Below are positions 33,104 to 43,310 of a stretch of 64,000 bases of DNA, one piece after another. The translations under genes and the position numbers were made by a program. This DNA comes from Boesenbergia rotunda (lineage: Eukaryota > Streptophyta > Magnoliopsida > Zingiberales > Zingiberaceae): contig JAGFNQ010001620.1 in NCBI GenBank assembly GCA_024364735.1, positions 1-64,000 of the forward strand, read 5' to 3'. Under the pieces are notes generated by a model, which searched no databases, was not told the origin of the DNA, and saw nothing but the letters and a program-made list of their open reading frames with translations. Position 1 is the first letter of the stretch. Each line of letters opens with the position of its first letter.

Positions 33104-34110
33104 TGTAGAGAATCGTAGGTCGGCTAGAGGGGGAATGAATAGTTTCTCACTCAAATCGATTGTTCTTCCTATACGGTTAGTTACGCTAACCAAAATGAAA
33201 CTTGAACAAATAAGAGCAATGCTAACACTTAACATTTTACGTGGTTTGGAGATTGCTTGCTCTTACTCCATGGCGTGTCCTTGAGGTGGACAAACCCTCA
33301 ATCCTTCAGTGGATTAGTCCCCGACAATCTTCGGCTAAGCTTTCTCCTTATTGGTGGAGAACAACCTCTCACAATGTCTCTCTTCCCTTTATAATATGAG
33401 AATTAGAGTTTGAGGAAGAAAGTAGACTTGGAAGTTTAGAACACTTGATCAAGAAGGTTTATCACAGAACCTTTAACCTTTCTCAAGTCTCAAAACTTCC
33501 CTTTAAATAAAAGAGAGAGCTGTTAACAACACAGCTCAGCCCTGACACCAGTCGACTGATGTCAACCCCAATCGACTGGTGATTAGCCAACGGCTAGCCA
33601 AACAGCTACATTTTGAATAGACCAGTCAACTGGTTCCCAGACCAATCGATTGTTCTTGCTATTCGAAACTCACAAAAAGATCAGTCGACTACTGTCCCTA
33701 CCAGTCGACTGCTCCTATTTCACACTCTCACTTATCCTTTCCGGAGTCACCCTTTGAAGCTCTCTTTATTTGGCTCGTTTCTCAGATGCATCCAAGCCCT
33801 CAGCTCATCCTGATGTCATCCTTCGCATATGTCTTGAAGTCTGCTTCCCTTGGCTCCACTTCGTTACTCCTCATCTGGCGGTCCCTTGAATGCACCATCC
33901 TTCACCGACTCAAGGACCCGAGCACCAGGATGAGATGTCCCATATGTGTGTTCCACCAAGTCCTACATGACTCAAACACATATCAAATTAATATGAAAAC
34001 CTAACTGACACATACATCAAAATCCATAATCGTACCAATCAAACTTGGGTTGATTACACCAACAAGCTATTCACCCCCCCCCCCCTCTAGCCGACCTACG
34101 ATCTCGTACA
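33104..34110 (-). repeat. LTR of F
   Basis: 1,007 bp from TGTAGAGAATCG to GATCTCGTACA on the plus strand, adjacent to the primer site. It contains CAGTCGACTG-type palindromes at 33545-33580, 33622-33650 and 33678-33712, beside a minus-strand TATA-like TTTATTTAAAGG near 33500. This is the same layout as in B and D. Confidence 0.85.
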
Positions 34111-34121
34111 TTCTCCACTTG

Positions 34122-35130
34122 CTAAATATGTCTTTGACTGCCCTCCCTATTATTGGGAGTTGGTCGAGGGCCTCTTAATTGGCCAATTGATGGGTTGGAC
34201 TCGGTGCCTTGTTGTGGTGGAGTCGCTATAGTCTCCCTTCGCGAAGCGGCTTGTACATCTTCAACATAAATATAACTAGAGGCTATTCCTAGAAGATTAT
34301 CGAAACTCTTAAGGGGCTTTCTCACCATAGATCGAAAGAAGTCCCCATCAGCAAGTCCTTGAGAAAAAGAGTTGATCAATATCTCTTGCGTGGCAGTAGG
34401 AGCATCCATGGCCACCTGGTTGAACCTTTTAATATAGGCACGAAGAGATTCCTTGGGGTCTTGTTTCTTAGAGAAAAGGTTCAAGTTGGTCTTATGATAT
34501 GTCTTACTACTAGTAAAGTATTGCAAAAAGATCCTCTTGAATTCTTTGAAATTGTGTATTGAACCACGTGATAGCCGATCAAACCAACGTTGTGCGGGGC
34601 TCAAAAAGGTGGTTAGAAAAACTCTACATTTCACTCCTTCGGAGTATTGATGAAACATGGCTGCATTTTCAAACTTTATGATATGCTCTTCAGGGTTTGT
34701 AGTGTTGACATCTTCTGGGATAGTAATGCCCTTTAAATGGCGTGGAAAAGGATCCTCCAAGATTTATCTTGCGAAAGGCACATTCAACAGATCGAGAGAT
34801 TGATGCTCAGTCAGTGCTTTTCCCTTGTGGTTATCCTTCTTCATATGATTGGAGGAAGCAATGTCTAAACGGTTGATGACATCTCCTCGATCCTCTGATT
34901 GGAGGAGGGGTTAGGGAAATTGTATATGTTTCCCAGTTAGATCTCCTTCTTGGGGATGTTACAGAAACAATAGAAACTGGGGGCACCGAACTACCGGGTT
35001 GTTGATATTGCTGCGCGAAGAGCTGGGCTCTAGCGGCTATCAAAAGCTCCAAATCTTCATGTGAAATTATAGCTATCTTGATGTTATTGGAATTGACTGA
35101 TCCTGTTGCGAAGCGAGGTGGCGGTCCCAA
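34122..35130 (-). pseudogene. gag: Ty3/gypsy Gag (broken)
   Basis: The minus-strand frame at 34760-34122 carries the retrotransposon Gag core: FPRHLKGITIPEDVNTTNPE, AQRWFDRLSRGSIHNFKEF and ESLRAYIKRFNQVAMDAP. It forms the gypsy particle. An upstream piece (35130-34831) is the Gag N-terminal region in a different frame, so at least one frameshift separates them. The protein would continue left, where F cuts in at 34110. It belongs with the gypsy pol at 29567-31500. Confidence 0.82.
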
Positions 35131-36276
35131 GAACGAGATGGTCCTCCGGGGAGCGCGAGATCACTGAGGTTGTGCGCTGAACTGGCTCGCTCCTACCCTA
35201 CAAGACAGAGACCGTTAGAACCCGCCGGGAAAAGTCCCCGGCCAGGCACTCCAACGGTCAAGTCAGTACTCGACGGTGGCAAGCGAATGGAAAGCAATAG
35301 AACAGTAAACAATGCACTATTCCGTGTACCTGAGAGATGCGGAGTGAAGGGGCTTATATAGCCGAGGAAGCTGACAGCTCCTGCCCCACCTGCCACCTAT
35401 TGCCATATAGCGAGGACAAGGTGATGCATGCCCAGAGGTGGCAGGATAAAGTAGTGCATACTGGGTTAAGGAAAGGGGCACTGTCAACTTAATGGCTACG
35501 CCTTTTGGCGCCGCTCGGCCTGACACCAGTGTATATGGTCGTAGTGCGGGGGGCAGGGTATGGCAAGAAGATCAAGGCATCAGCGGGATATCCGTCGTTT
35601 GGGCCAAAGGGGGCACCAGTCGTGCTCCGATCCCGTACTACTTCTGGTAGCCTGATGTCAGGGAGTAGTTGTTCTGCCTGCTAGGTCAACTGAGGACCTT
35701 TAGGAGAGCGCCGACTGGGGGCACTGAGCAACGCGGCCGACTGAGGGCCGGTGATGAAGGTGCCGACTGGGGCACTGAGTAACGCGGTCGACTGAGGGCC
35801 GGTGATGAAGGTGCCGACTAGGGCACTGAGTAATGCGGCCGACTGAGGGTCCGCGATGAAGGTGCCGACTAGGGCACTGAGTAATGTGGCCGACTGAGGG
35901 CCGATGATGAAGGTGCCGACTAGGGCACTGGGTAACGATATACCGAGTAGTACCCTCTCTAGCTCGGGCTTACCCCCGGAGCGTGGTCCGCCATGCGTCG
36001 GCGGGGAGCCAAACCTAGAGGGGTATTGGAGCATGAGCATCTAAGCACCGGTCCTTCCGATCCTGGGGAGCGTGGGCCGCCACGCGTCCGATCGGGGACC
36101 TTGATCCAGGTGACGCCTATCCGATGGGCCCCTCTAGCCCCTTAACCCATTTTCCTGCTGAATAGGCAATAGGTTGTCGGGCCAGGCTACACGCAAGCTG
36201 GCCCGGGATCATTGACCATTCTTAACGTCAAGGATCAGACGAGAAAATAAAGTTTCTCACAGACAACGCCAATTTA
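35131..36276 (-). other. Gypsy 5' leader region with primer site and internal TATA box
   Basis: On the minus strand TTGGCGTTGTCTGTGAGAAAC at about 36255-36275 resembles the TGGCGCC-GTCTGTG primer-site block of plant gypsy elements. The leader then runs to the gag start at 35130. It contains a TATA-like GGCTATATAAGCCCC at about 35350-35364. It may therefore be partly an inserted LTR and not pure leader. Confidence 0.5.
35721..35935. repeat. 51-bp tandem repeat, four copies
   Basis: Unit starts GCACTGAGTAACGCGGCCGA and recurs at exactly 51-bp steps: 35721, 35772, 35823, 35874, with a partial at 35925. 51 is a multiple of three, which explains the 119-codon ORF across it. I do not regard that ORF as a gene. 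Confidence 0.9.
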
Positions 36277-36536
36277 ATCTAGTCTTTGATCTACAAAGAA
36301 CAGTGTGTCACCAATGGAAGCCAACACGGCAATAATGTAGATTTGTCGAAGACTTGAAGCTAACTGGGATGATCATCGGAAAATTCCTACGAGGAAAAGT
36401 CAGGGGGGTCCAGGCGCAAAGCCAGGGGGTCAAAATATTTGCATACCTACACCATGGAGGATAGTAGCATACAATATCAAAGTGGGAAAGTAGAAGGAGG
36501 ATAGTAGCATACCTGCACTGTAGAGGAGGGACCCTT

Positions 36537-36567
<31 letters not shown>

Positions 36568-36580
36568 CGCACGCGCGCAC
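36537..36580. repeat. (GT)n/(GC)n dinucleotide tract
   Basis: About 13 GT steps followed by alternating GC/CA steps: purine-pyrimidine alternation throughout. ORFs reading it as Thr-His repeats are not genes. Confidence 0.9.
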
Positions 36581-37029
36581 CTTTGGTGACCCTCCATCAT
36601 CAAGGTATCACATCTACTTGCAACAGAGAGGTATATCAAAGATTGACTAAGCAGGTCAGTGTTTAGGCCACTAGGTCACTCAGCAACTGCGTATTGGGCT
36701 TGCGAACTCACTGAGCAACTAATCCTGTCAGAAAGCATGCCAATTTTTAAGGAAGTGGCGGGGAAGTGATAGGGTGATGTCATCCTGGTCTTAATCGAGT
36801 TGACAGACATGATAATTCCATGGAGACCCAATAAAGAATCTCAAAGGAGGAGACTCAATTTGGCCCAATAGAATAGTTGGGTTAAGTCCTAGGGGAGAGG
36901 GTTAATTAGGCTCTCAGCTATAAAGTGGTCCAGGAAAAAGAATGTGTCAACCGACCAGCAATCATGTGTATGGGGGGACCATGTCGATCGGTCATATGAA
37001 ATGATCTGTTGATCAGCCATATGGAGCAG

Positions 37030-37240
37030 TAGGCCGATTGGCCGTAAAAGGTTGTAAGCCAAGCGGTCGTATAGAGCGGCTGGCTAAGCGACCATATGGG
37101 GTTGTTGGCCGATCAGCCGAATGGAGTCGTTGGTCGATCGGCCGGATAAAGTCGCTGGCTGATCGACTGTATGGATTGGTAAGCCGAGCGATCGTATGGA
37201 ATTGTTGGTCGAACGACCGTATGGAGTTGTTAGCCGAGTT
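37030..37240. repeat. Degenerate ~33-bp tandem repeat with CCGATCGGCC cores
   Basis: Six to seven diverged copies of a unit like GTTGGCCGATCGGCCGTATG, each with a short palindromic core. Confidence 0.7.
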
Positions 37241-37320
37241 TACTGCTCTTAGGACTCCTATGACAATGTGTGTAGGTTCACGTTAGCCGTTTGATCAGGA
37301 TTTATCTTATATGGGAGAGG

Positions 37321-38199
37321 GCCCCAAAACTCCCCGTATGAAATATGATTGAAGAAACGAAAGCAATACAAAAGATGTACACAAATTATAGAGATTCGTA
37401 TGCAATTCTATTCTTAATTATTTCCACTTTATTTTATTTTTTTTAATAAATTGCCTCTTATTAATAAGAGTGAAGGTATTATTTTTTAAACAAATTTACA
37501 AACATCTACTTATTTGACAAAAATATTTTCAATAAAGTATTTTAATTTCATTTTAATTCTATAAAAGTATTTCTATCTAAGATCGCGGTCTAACAGGTGA
37601 GATGGAGTTCTTGAATGCTTCGAAGATAAAGAAAACGCATAAGATACCTTCAACGCTCAATTAAAAGTTAGAATGAGTGTCAAGGTTGGACTCGACGTGA
37701 CCACTTTGGCGCTCAATTTAGTACAAGGGCTAGAGAAAAGTAAAAAAATAGTGGATCGTCAAAGAGTTTAAATGTCTATGTGCGTGTACCTATACCCGCG
37801 AAGGTGAGTGGCTTTATATAGAATCACAACTGTGCCCTTACGTTACCTACATACGTTGCCCATATCGTCTAATATAAACGACTACGTTACTAGGACCCAA
37901 CCAAGGATGACTAAATTGAAGAGGTTTATTGACGGTTTGTTGACCGAGTTAAAGAGGTCTGTTATCGAGTAGAAAGAGTTGGGTAATCAAACTGGGTGAT
38001 CGAGTTGGAATCGAAAGAGTTAGGTGGTCGAGCTGAAAGAATCTGATAGATCGGGTTGTTGGTAGCTCGGTCATATCTCCGAATTAAAATTCTATTGATT
38101 AGAACTAATCCGGATGGAAATAAAACTTCCCGAATAACCTTTTTCATCTTCATGCTTTTCGATTGAACAATCGCTTGAACAAATTTGTTGTTTAAGCAA
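37321..38199. other. Intergenic sequence, no gene recognised
   Basis: AT-rich to 37580, then a mixed stretch. It contains CTTTATATAGAATC near 37812 and GGTCGAGTTGAAAGAG-like repeats at 37930-38060, which suggest decayed LTR sequence. No boundaries or motifs can be assigned. Confidence 0.4.
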
Positions 38200-39646
38200 T
38201 CAAACCCCTTTTCCGATTAGCAACGGAAAAGAAGATGAAGTATGGATCGCCGGTTCTTGTGTTCAATTCGGGGTCCAAGATAAAAAAACAATAAACACAA
38301 GCATAGCATAACAAAACAAAAGTTATACCTCTTATTTTACCTCTTGATCTTCTATTGTATTCCTATCTTCTTCTTGGACGTCGTGTGAGCGACGATCTTC
38401 TAAGAAACAAAGCCACCAAGAACCCTTCCTCCTCTTCTTGCTTGCGTCGACCGCCTCCAAGGATAGAGATGCCGCAAGCCTCCAAGAAAGGAGATGTTCT
38501 CCTTCTTCCTTTCTCCCTTGCGCCGAGCCTCTTCCTCCTTGTGATTGCGCCACTGACCAAAGGAAGAAAAAAATCCTTCCTTTGCTTGACCTAGTCGCAC
38601 GCCTGAAGGAAGAAAAGGAGAGAAGAAGAAGGAGATAGATCACCTTTCTCCTTCCTCCTTCTTTCTTTTTGCCACAAGCCCTAGGGCTTCTTGCGCCGCC
38701 GCCCAAGTCAAGGAGAGGGAGAAAAGAGAGAGGAGAAAAAAACCAAATTAATTTGTTCTCATGATGGTTAGGAGGGTATATATAGGCTATAATAAGGACC
38801 ATGAGGAGGAGTTGGTTTTGGTCTCCTAACGGATCCTCAATCCAATCCGTTAATAATAACTCGCTCCACTAATGAGTTATTATTGAACTACCGCACCAAC
38901 CCCATATTAATATATGGGTTCCACCTTATTATGTATACATTATCTCCCCGTGTTTAAGATATCACATGTTCGTTAATTAATTAAATTACTGACAATTTAA
39001 TTAATTAACATCTAACTCTAAGAGTAGTACCACTCAACCTTATCATCATGTCGAACCAAGTTTACCTGCAGGATTTACATGATAATTTTTATGAGCTCCT
39101 CAAGGGAGCATCATCATCCTAAAATAATTAGGACACGATTTCCTTCTATAATCAACGACACACCATATAAATAATATTTTTTCCAATTTACCAGGCCTAT
39201 TAATTTAACGAATAAATCTCGCTCATTGGTAAATTAAAGAAATAAATATTAAATACATGTGCACGTTATTATATCGGGATTAAGAGCATGTACATCCATA
39301 ATAACCTAAGGTCTTGTTCGATTATATAATCAGTATAAATCGAATCACCTCAATCGATCCTGCTCAATACACACAAAGTGCACTAGTGTAATTCTATAGT
39401 CAAGACAGATTAATACCAAATTACACTACAACTATTCCAATGATTTGTTCAAATTCATTTCGATGCTGAGTCACTACTTATACTTTACAAGGAATTAATA
39501 ACATGATCTTCTGTGTGGCACTACACACCATATTATCTATAATGTAAAACATATAACAAATATAAAATACAAATACATAATTATTATGATTCTTTTTCAA
39601 AATAGATATTCATTAAAAAACTAGACTTATAATATAAGTTCTAACA
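38200..39646 (-). mobile_element. Copia-type LTR, probably solo (minus strand)
   Basis: On the minus strand it starts TGTTAGAACTTATATT at 39646. It includes a stretch around 39060-39110 (GAGGAGCTC, GACATGATGATAAGG, GTGGTACTACTCTTAGAG) that I recall from plant copia LTRs. A TATA box (CTATATATACCC) lies near 38775. GA-rich R/U5-like sequence follows. The inner end is not clear and no primer site or coding region is attached. The ORFs at 38332-38802 are frames within this transcript leader. Confidence 0.5.
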
Positions 39647-39830
39647 CGGGTGAGCAAATTGATAGGTTACCTTATTTCTCTTTTTGAGTTACAGCTCCAC
39701 TTAACTTTGACTAAGAGTTTAACATTAATTTTGAACTTGCTGCAAAGAGTCCTCCACTATCCACGAGGCTTTTCAATATTATGTTGAACGTGAAACTATT
39801 TTTCATTTAGAGAATGTACGAAAGACTACC
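39647..39830. other. Short intergenic stretch, nothing recognised
   Basis: Unique-looking AT-rich DNA leading into a (TA)n tract at 39833-39868. Confidence 0.5.
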
Positions 39831-39870
<40 letters not shown>

Positions 39871-39872
<2 letters not shown>

Positions 39873-40552
39873 TTTGTTAAATTACGGACAATTGTTTCCG
39901 GACTCGTACGGACTGCTCTCTGGCATATCCACGTTCTTCCCTCTGTCCCTCTTCGCACCGCTTGCGTCGAGCAGCCGCCTGCGTGGAGAGCAGCAAGCAG
40001 CCGCCTGCGTCGAAAGCTCACTGCCACCGTCCCGGAGCTGTCGTCGTCGGCCCTTCGCAGGCCTCGCTGCCTCCATGACAGCGAGAGGGGTGCAGCTCCG
40101 GACGGCGACAGTGAGCGTCTCTCCACGCAGGTTGCAGAAGTGCTTTCGACGCAGGTTGCAGGCGGCTGCTTGCTGCTCTCCACGCAGGTTGCAGCTCGCC
40201 GTCGTCGGCCCCTCGCAGGCCTCGCCGCCTCCATGACAGCGAGCGGGGTGCAGCTCCGGGACAACGACAGTGAGCGTCTCTCCACGCAGGTTGCAGAAGA
40301 GCTTTCGACGCAGGTTGCAGGCGGCTGCTTGCTTCTCTCCACGCAGGTTGCAGAAGAACTTTCGACGCAGGTTGCAGGCGGCTGCTTGCTGCTCTCCACG
40401 CGGGCGGCTGCTTGCTGCTCTCCACGCAGGTTGGAGAAGAGCTTTCGACGGTGCGAAGAGGGACAGAGGGAAGAAGCGGGTTTAAGATGACGTGGATATG
40501 CCACGAGGGCAGTCCGTACGAGTCCGGAAACAATCATCCGTAATTTAACAAA

Positions 40553-40554
<2 letters not shown>
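39871..40554. mobile_element. Fold-back DNA element with 64-bp terminal inverted repeats
   Basis: The left arm 39871-39932 (GATTTGTTAAATTACGGA..., with TCCGGACTCGTACGGACT inside) pairs with the right arm 40493-40554 with few mismatches. The inside is GC-rich and made of repeated ACGCAGGTTGCAG units (about eight), some in inverse orientation on the left. It is inserted in a (TA)n tract, so the target duplication cannot be read. The 100-240-codon ORFs inside are repeat products. Mutator-like is one possible class. Confidence 0.75.

Positions 40555-40630
<76 letters not shown>
40555..40630. repeat. (TA)n microsatellite
   Basis: About 37 TA steps between two inverted-repeat elements. A shorter tract lies at 39833-39868. 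Confidence 0.95.
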
Positions 40631-40633
<3 letters not shown>

Positions 40634-41171
40634 ACGCTACAAGATAAAACCTACATATATTTTGGTTTTTATTTTATTTTTTAAAATTCAATTTTTCTCA
40701 AATAAACCACTTTTTTTAAAAAAAAATTATTTTAAAAAATTATTTTATTCTCTCTGCCTCCCCCTCTCTCGTCCATCTTCGAAAAAACGGTCAATCTTTC
40801 ATCGTCGCGCCCATCGACGGCGGCCGAAGCGCACTCCTATCCTCGCTCGTCGATCCTCTTCTGACGGCACTGATCCTCTCCTGCAATGTCGACGGTTGCG
40901 ACGGGTGACGACGGGTTCACCAATCCCTAACTGGTTATAGTTTTGTTCGGGGACGACGGCCACCGGCCGCCGCCGGTGGACGCGACGGTGAAAGATTGAT
41001 CATTTCTTCGAAAATGACCAAGAGAGAGGGGAGGCAGAGAGAATAAATTATTTTTATAAAATTATTTTTTTAAAAAAAAGTGATTTATTTGAAAAAAAAT
41101 TGAATTTTGAAAAATAAAATCAAAACCAAAATGTGTGTAGCGCATGGGAGCGTGTTATCAAGTAGCGTACA
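40631..41171. mobile_element. MITE with ~200-bp terminal inverted repeats
   Basis: The outer ends TGTACGCTAC (40631) and GTAGCGTACA (41171) pair. The arms extend inward to about 40830 and 40965, including TTTTGGTTTT, CTCTCTGCCTCCCC and GGTCAATCTTTCA blocks. No coding sequence. Class unknown; the flanking TA tract hides a target duplication. Confidence 0.8.
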
Positions 41172-41640
41172 ATATCAATCTGAGCGCAATAAAAAAAATA
41201 ATTATAAACACATTGAAGGAATATAGCTATTTTCTTGATTAGTAAGATTTCTATCTAGGTTTTTGTTTAACTAGTCTTCTTGATTAGAAGAAAGTTGACA
41301 TATTTGCATACTTCAAATAATTTGAGAAAATGGTGATGTGCTTCTGCCAAATTCAAATATAAGTTCATGGCCGCCACTTCCTAATAAGATGTTCCTTATA
41401 CAATAATTAATGAATAAATACTCAAACATGTCAACGTTTTTAGCTTGAGTGGTCACCCATAACCAAGCCCAAAGTTAAAGGAGTTAAGATTGACAATTAT
41501 GCAATAATAAAATACTAAGAGAACAAATAAAAATTCAGAATTTAAATTCCAATAAAATAGAAAAAAATGAATATTCTAAAGACCAATCTCTATAATAATA
41601 ATAATAATAAATAGTTTATGAGTATGACTTGTGCCCTCTG
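41172..41640. other. Upstream intergenic region, no gene seen
   Basis: AT-rich spacer between the MITE and the 41698 gene. A short (AAT)n run lies at 41593-41610. Confidence 0.5.
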
Positions 41641-41641
41641 C

Positions 41642-41648
41642 TTATATA
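41642..41648 (+). promoter_or_regulatory. TATA box of the 41698 gene
   Basis: TTATATA about 50 bp before the ATG, followed by CCAATCCC. It would give a very short 5' leader. Confidence 0.5.
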
Positions 41649-41697
41649 GCCAATCCCTTCTCTTTCTCATTGTGCTCGCAAGGTCTTGGAACCAACC

Positions 41698-42414
41698 ATG
41701 GGAACATGCGTTAGCAAATGCTACTCATCTGATCCTTTCATCCATTCGGATTCCGATCAACTCGATGACAAGCTTGTTGTCTCTGAAATCTCTCCTCCTC
41801 TACCACCAACCTCCTCTGTATCTTCTTCTTCTGCAGCTTCTGTTTCGTCTCCTAGCCCTAGTACTCATTCGGCATTCTCGTCTTCTTCATCTGCATCTTC
41901 TTCTTCCTCTTCTTTTGCCGCGCCGAGTGCCGAATCATTATCGTCGAAGAAACCCTTGCCGCACACCGAGATTAATCCGATCGTATCAGTTGGTCCGCGG
42001 CAGAAGGAAGCAGAGAGCCAATCGGACCGCAAGCGTGCTCCTCCTGCTCCAAGGGCAACGAAGCAGCACTCGCTCGCGCGAACCAGCACCATGCCGGCGC
42101 CGGCCAAGAGAACTCGTTCGTGTTCGCCGGCGGCGATTGGCAAAAACAGAAGCCTCACCGAGTCCACGCGCGGAGGAGCTGCTTCTCCGCCAAGGATTCC
42201 GCGGTCGAGAAGCCTGGTTGCGAGGAAAGAGAGCGTCCGATCGGCGGCAAGTCCCGGCCGGGCGAAGTCGATGAGCCTGGAAGGGATGGCTTCGCTGAAT
42301 CAGACTGATCGCCGAGTATTCCAAAAAGAATCAAACTCCATTGTCGGTCGAAGTACTACTGTGGAAGAGCTGGATAACCCTCTCATTTCTATGGATTGCT
42401 TCATTTTTATCTGA
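41698..42414 (+). CDS. Ser-rich protein with N-myristoylation-like start, function unknown
   Basis: Single-exon frame of 238 codons. I prefer the ATG at 41698 over the in-frame ATG at 41686. It has a better context (ACCATGGGA) and gives MGTCVSKC, which fits the plant N-myristoylation pattern (Gly2, Ser6). Cys4 and Cys8 are possible palmitoylation sites, so attachment to the plasma membrane is plausible. Residues about 35-90 are almost pure Ser/Pro/Ala. The second half is basic and Arg/Ser-rich with repeated RSRSL, TRSCSP and SPGRAKSMSL motifs that look like phosphorylation sites. No enzymatic domain is visible. It is convergent with the heat-shock gene and starts about 530 bp from a MITE. I do not recognise the family. 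Confidence 0.72.
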   Translation: MGTCVSKCYSSDPFIHSDSDQLDDKLVVSEISPPLPPTSSVSSSSAASVSSPSPSTHSAFSSSSSASSSSSSFAAPSAESLSSKKPLPHTEINPIVSVGPRQKEAESQSDRKRAPPAPRATKQHSLARTSTMPAPAKRTRSCSPAAIGKNRSLTESTRGGAASPPRIPRSRSLVARKESVRSAASPGRAKSMSLEGMASLNQTDRRVFQKESNSIVGRSTTVEELDNPLISMDCFIFI

Positions 42415-42580
42415 GGATTCAGCATTATTTCTTATTTCTTGGACTCATTCCCATGATTGTTTCACATATCGAAACACTGTAAATTATGGATCGAATGCGT
42501 TCTTGCGTTTATCCCAAATTTAAGTATCAAATGCGATCCGTAATATACACAGCTAATCATTGCAATACGGTTCCAGTCGT

Positions 42581-42586
42581 TTTATT
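42581..42586 (-). terminator. Possible poly(A) signal of the heat-shock gene
   Basis: AATAAA on the minus strand, about 155 bp downstream of the stop codon at 42741. The rest of 42415-42740 is the shared 3' flank of two convergent genes. Confidence 0.5.
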
Positions 42587-42881
42587 CACAAGAACTGCTA
42601 CAAGTTCAAGTTACGGAAACGGACGCAGTAGTGACACATCCTTACTCAAGGTCAAGAACACACATCACAGAACACACTCGGGAACAGAACACGCACAAGA
42701 AAAGTAAAGTATAATTGGGGTGAGAAATGAACCTGAGCACCTAGTTCCCAGAGATCTCAATGGACTTGACATCGGGCTTCTTGACCTCCTCCTTGGGCAC
42801 CGTCACCGTGAGCACGCCGTTCTCCATGCTCGCCTTCACTTGGCCCACCTTGGCGTCCTCCGGCAACCGGAACCTCCGCAG

Positions 42882-43254
42882 TGTGAGAAAATAAATAAAT
42901 AATCCTGACATTTTCATATTTTAATTTTATTCTGATAATTTTTATTACTTAGTTTTGGATTAGATGACTTAGTCTTGGATTAGCCTTTCCTATTTTAATA
43001 GGATAACTAGAGAATTAGTCTCCCTATTTTTATTCCTATTTTATTGGGATAAGCCATGACTAAGTCTTATTCATGGTGTATTTAAAGGGTCCTAGAGGCA
43101 TGTGAAAAAGAGTCTCAGTTTTATTGTAAGTTTATTTCTTCCAGAAAATAAATTCGTTCGTTCTTCTTTCGTTCTTTCGGGTTTTTCGTTTTCTTTTTTC
43201 CTTTTGCGTATTGGTGTGGTTCTTGGGTGCGCTATTCTTTCATCTGGGCCAACA
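42882..43254 (+). repeat. 5' LTR of the 42882 element
   Basis: 373 bp, TGTGAGAAAATAAAT to GGGCCAACA. Confidence 0.96.
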
Positions 43255-43256
43255 AT

Positions 43257-43268
43257 TGGTATCAGAGC
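43257..43268 (+). promoter_or_regulatory. Primer binding site of the 42882 element
   Basis: TGGTATCAGAGC two bases after the LTR. Confidence 0.92.
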
Positions 43269-43310
43269 TTTGGTAGTATAGAGCAGCCAAGAATCCTCGC
43301 TTCCACAAAA

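Larger units (their letters stand above)
32061..34110 (-). mobile_element. Copia fragment F: 5' LTR plus gag, pol lost
   Basis: Minus-strand element with an LTR at 33104-34110, a Met primer site at 33090-33101 (GCTCTGATACCA on the plus strand) and a broken gag. Neither pol nor a second LTR is present to the left, so F is truncated. It sits between the gag and pol of the gypsy copy. Confidence 0.82.
36277..37320 (-). mobile_element. Probable gypsy LTR (boundaries uncertain)
   Basis: Lies beyond the primer-site-like block, on the side where the 5' LTR of the gypsy copy should be. A minus-strand TATA-like CTTTATAGCTGAGAG lies near 36910. The outer part holds degenerate GCCGATCGGCCGTATGG repeats. 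No clear TG...CA ends or target duplication seen. Confidence 0.4.

Noticed and set aside
35681..36040. 119-codon ORF with repeated LSALVGTFI
   Set aside because: Read-through of a 51-bp tandem repeat whose length is a multiple of three.
38332..38802. ORF of 156 codons, minus strand
   Set aside because: Lies in the GA-rich R/U5-like part of a copia LTR; low complexity and no domain.
39833..40558. ORF of 241 codons, minus strand, and several plus-strand ORFs
   Set aside because: Composed entirely of the fold-back element's repeated units; open in many frames because the unit lacks stops.
41865..42324. Antisense ORFs of 100-112 codons opposite the 41698 gene
   Set aside because: Shadows of the Ser/Arg-rich coding strand.
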